The notes below the pieces were generated by a model. It searched no databases. It saw only the letters and a program-made list of their open reading frames with translations, and was not told the DNA's origin. A stretch of 6,345 nucleotides of DNA from Candidatus Manganitrophaceae bacterium. GTDB taxonomy: Bacteria; Nitrospirota; Nitrospiria; SBBL01; Manganitrophaceae. Numbering within the stretch: the stretch's first letter is position 1; every line of letters starts with the position of its first letter. The DNA lies in assembly GCA_004297235.1 (NCBI GenBank), contig SCUR01000018.1:1-6345 (forward strand). Reading direction: 5' to 3'. The translations under genes and the position numbers were made by a program. Shown here piece after piece: positions 4,749-6,345 of this stretch.

Positions 4749-4943
4749 ATGCGAGAAGAAGATCTTTATTGTGAAGATACCGACGAGAACCGGCGGTTCA
4801 ACCGCTACCACCGTTTGGCCAAGAATCAAAGCAGCGAGTCGGAAGGATATACGGAGCGGATCGAGCGGGAAGAAGATGAAGGGAGGCCGTCGCGCCGCTC
4901 CTCCAACTATTTCGACGCCATTTGGGAAGGAAGAACCCGGTAA
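4749..4943 (+). CDS. Highly charged 64-residue protein of unknown function
   Basis: I do not recognise this protein. The ATG at 4749 is preceded by a strong SD, AAAAGGAGG (4735-4743), five bases upstream; the longer open frame from TTG 4677 would begin inside the sigma-54 promoter and is rejected. Of 64 residues, 17 are Asp/Glu and 13 are Arg/Lys. Hydrophobic residues are few, with a small aromatic patch near the end (NYFDAIWEG, residues 53-61) and one cysteine, C8. There is no signal peptide or membrane segment. It is probably cytoplasmic and perhaps largely disordered apart from the C-terminal patch, which could be a binding motif. The SD and the sigma-54 promoter with upstream elements suggest a real gene made under a specific condition. 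It stands alone and converges on the HAD gene 67 bp away. Confidence 0.75.
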   Translation: MREEDLYCEDTDENRRFNRYHRLAKNQSSESEGYTERIEREEDEGRPSRRSSNYFDAIWEGRTR

Positions 4944-5010
4944 AAGGTCTGTTCACCGCCTCCTCGGAGAAATCGGCGCCGGTTCCTCGCACGCCGGGTC
5001 GGAAAGCGGA

Positions 5011-5766
5011 TCACAGTTCGATCGCGCTGACCGACTCGGCGATTCGCGCCGGACGATAGGGATACCGATCGATATCTTCGCGCCGCGTGACCCCGGACAA
5101 GACGAGAACCGTCTCCAGACCGCTCTCGATCCCGGCGACCACGTCGGTGTCCATTCGATCCCCCACCATCACGGCATTCTCGGAATGCTCTTGCAGCCGA
5201 TGGAGCGCGGTCCGCATCATCAACGGGTTCGGCTTGCCGACAAAGTACGCCTGGTGTCCGGTCGCCTTTTCGATCAACGCGACCAGCGCCCCGGTGGCGG
5301 GGACGATCCCCGCCTCGGTGGGGCCGGTTACGTCGGGATTCGTGGCGATCAATCTCGCCCCGTTGTAAACCAACCGGACCGCTTGCGTGATCCGCCGGTG
5401 ATCGTAGTAGTCGGTGTCTCCCACCACGACATAATCCGGCTGAAGGTCGGTCACCACGTAGCCGACCTCGTGAAGCGCTTCCATCAGGCCCGATTCTCCG
5501 ACGACGAACGCCGTTCCCTTCGGCCGCTGGCTGTTGAGAAATTGCGCCGTCGCGAGGGCGGAGGTGTAAATATGCTCGGCGCCGATATTGAGGCCGATCT
5601 TCTTCAGCCGGTGCTCCAGGTCCTTCGGGGTCCTCAGCGAGTTGTTGGTGAAGACCAAAAATTTCCGCCCCTGCGACTTCAACCGCTCGATGAAGACGTC
5701 GGCGCCGGGAATCAGGTTCGGGCCGCGGACCAACACCCCGTCCATATCGATGAGGAAGCTCTTCAT
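5011..5766 (-). CDS. HAD-superfamily IIA (NagD-like) sugar phosphatase
   Basis: This 251-residue protein has the full HAD set: motif I DMDGVL with nucleophile D7 and acid/base D9, motif II TNN (T40-N42), motif III lysine K178 in VGKPNP, and motif IV GDRMDTD (D203, D206, D208) for Mg2+. The C2-type cap lies between motifs II and III and includes the family string ATNPDVTGPTEAG. Subfamily IIA includes NagD, 4-nitrophenylphosphatase and phosphoglycolate phosphatases, which remove phosphate from sugar phosphates, nucleotides or glycolate 2-phosphate; the substrate cannot be read from sequence. The frame can start at GTG 5790, but I chose ATG 5766 because GGAG (5779-5776) lies nine bases upstream and HAD-IIA proteins usually begin close to the nucleophile. 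No signal peptide, so cytoplasmic. An A-rich run of eight As lies just before the ATG. Confidence 0.93.
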   Translation of the reverse strand: MKSFLIDMDGVLVRGPNLIPGADVFIERLKSQGRKFLVFTNNSLRTPKDLEHRLKKIGLNIGAEHIYTSALATAQFLNSQRPKGTAFVVGESGLMEALHEVGYVVTDLQPDYVVVGDTDYYDHRRITQAVRLVYNGARLIATNPDVTGPTEAGIVPATGALVALIEKATGHQAYFVGKPNPLMMRTALHRLQEHSENAVMVGDRMDTDVVAGIESGLETVLVLSGVTRREDIDRYPYRPARIAESVSAIEL

Positions 5767-5861
5767 TTTTTTTTGCTCCACCGGCTTCACGCGGACGCGC
5801 TCCCTTCCGATCGGCGACGCTTTCTTTCATTCATTATGATATCGAACCGGGGGGAAAGATA

Positions 5862-5897
5862 AAGCCGACCGCTGGAAACCGCCGGCGGCTTATTTTT
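5862..5897 (-). terminator. Terminator-like hairpin overlapping the stop codon of the right-edge gene
   Basis: AAGCCG (5862-5867) pairs with CGGCTT (5886-5891), and CCG (5869-5871) with CGG (5883-5885), giving nine pairs with one bulged A and an 11-base loop. On the minus strand it is followed by TATCTTT, a modest U tract, and would end transcription of the gene at 5890-6345. On the plus strand TTATTTTT follows, so it could work in both directions. Part of the stem lies over the TAA stop codon. Confidence 0.5.
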
Positions 5898-6345
5898 CCT
5901 TCGAGACGAAATCGCTGTCGTTCAGTCCTTGATCGTTCCAGGTGACCTCCCGGGCGACGCGCATCCCCTGATAGATAAATTTCATCTGCGCATGGATCGG
6001 CCGGCTCCACTTCTCCATCCCCGTGCGTGATCTGAGACCGACATTGAGGCAGGTCTCCTCCTGGGGATTCAGGTCGCCCTTCCAGTCGGAGTCGCCGCCG
6101 AGCATTTGAACCTCCGGCGGCAGCGCGAGGGTGATCTCGACCCGATCGATCCCGACGTCGAACGCGTGCAGGCAAAATAAAAAACCGAACGGCACCCCTT
6201 TTTCCACCTTCCGCGATTCCCCTACCCCCGGCAAACCGACCGTCGCATCGAAAGGGAGAGCGGCGCCCTCGGCCGTGCGATCCATCCGGAGCGCAAGCAG
6301 CGATACCGCCAGGAGGATTCCCGCCGGCAAGCGATTCCGGTTTTC
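5890..6345 (-). CDS. C-terminal part of an exported beta-rich protein of unknown function
   Basis: The frame is open to the right edge, so the gene is cut at its 5' end; 151 residues are visible. The first visible residues are ENRNRLPAGILLAVSLLAL, a basic stretch then a hydrophobic core typical of a signal peptide, so the true start is probably only a few codons outside. The TTG at 6330 would cut off the basic part and is unlikely. The rest alternates hydrophobic and polar residues (RVEITLALPPEVQMLGGD, WKGDLNPQEE, IHAQMKFIYQGMRVAREVTW), like an Ig-like or CARDB-like beta-sandwich; I infer the fold only and name no family. Two cysteines (in FCLHAF and ETCLNV) could form a disulphide in the periplasm. 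It is upstream of, and in the same direction as, the HAD gene, with a hairpin between them, so they are probably separate units. Confidence 0.75.
   Translation of the reverse strand, partial: ENRNRLPAGILLAVSLLALRMDRTAEGAALPFDATVGLPGVGESRKVEKGVPFGFLFCLHAFDVGIDRVEITLALPPEVQMLGGDSDWKGDLNPQEETCLNVGLRSRTGMEKWSRPIHAQMKFIYQGMRVAREVTWNDQGLNDSDFVSKEK

Noticed and set aside
4944..5010. Terminator between the small gene and the HAD gene
   Set aside because: Only a CGGCGCCG palindrome is seen, without a T-run; no terminator can be supported.
5767..5790. GTG start for the HAD hydrolase
   Set aside because: The ATG at 5766 has a better-placed SD and matches the usual position of motif I near the N-terminus; the GTG remains possible.
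4907..5830. 307-codon minus-strand frame over the HAD gene
   Set aside because: It is out of frame with the HAD gene and Arg-rich, with no family features.
4771..5862. 363-codon plus-strand frame spanning the HAD region
   Set aside because: It overlaps the small gene out of frame and is antisense to a HAD hydrolase with all four catalytic motifs.
5834..5862. Promoter for the HAD gene (CATAAT with TTATCT-like -35)
   Set aside because: The -10 is fair but the -35 is poor and overlaps the hairpin of the preceding gene, so it is not listed as a feature.

Overview
The window is an ordinary-looking stretch of a GC-rich bacterial chromosome. The genes use ATG starts with purine-rich Shine-Dalgarno (SD) sites. 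One protein has a Tat signal, one has a lipobox, and one small gene has a sigma-54 type promoter, so a Gram-negative (diderm) bacterium is likely. The mix of a hemerythrin, a Tat-exported dienelactone hydrolase, a VOC protein and a NagD-like HAD hydrolase reminds me of Nitrospirota or deltaproteobacterial genomes. That impression comes from memory only and is weak. I see no transposase, integrase, tRNA, rRNA or CRISPR array.

Layout. Bases 1-164 (minus) may hold the start of an unrecognised gene that leaves the window. A short divergent region follows, then a single-domain hemerythrin at 256-702 (plus). It converges across 20 bp on a Tat-exported dienelactone-hydrolase-family protein at 723-1586 (minus). 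The ~500 bp gap 1587-2081 holds the hydrolase promoter side, a perfect AT-rich inverted repeat, a structured GC-rich block ending in a terminator-like hairpin, and a sigma-70-like promoter preceded by a Crp/Fnr-like dyad. That promoter reads into a 641-residue lipoprotein at 2082-4007 (plus), built from a Ig/PKD-like module, an IPT/TIG module and eight ~54-residue repeats. Nine bases later the stop codon of a convergent small VOC protein (4017-4373, minus) is met; its predicted metal-ligand positions are substituted.

The 375 bp gap 4374-4748 is the richest regulatory stretch. It carries the VOC gene's near-consensus promoter, flanked by a 10-bp direct repeat. It also carries, pointing the other way, a sigma-54 -24/-12 promoter with two TTTGCAAA palindromes 22 bp apart, about 90-117 bp upstream of the predicted transcription start, where an enhancer-binding protein would bind. 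The driven gene encodes an unrecognised, very highly charged 64-residue protein (4749-4943). It converges on a NagD/HAD-IIA sugar-phosphatase-like hydrolase (5011-5766, minus). The right edge (5890-6345, minus) is the C-terminal part of an exported beta-rich protein of unknown function, whose stop codon overlaps a terminator-like hairpin.

Most genes are single units in convergent or divergent arrangement, so little pathway context can be drawn. I do not see evidence for a new multi-gene system. The items most worth a second look are the sigma-54 controlled small protein with its upstream elements, the eight-repeat lipoprotein with its Crp/Fnr-like site, and the metal-ligand-less VOC protein.
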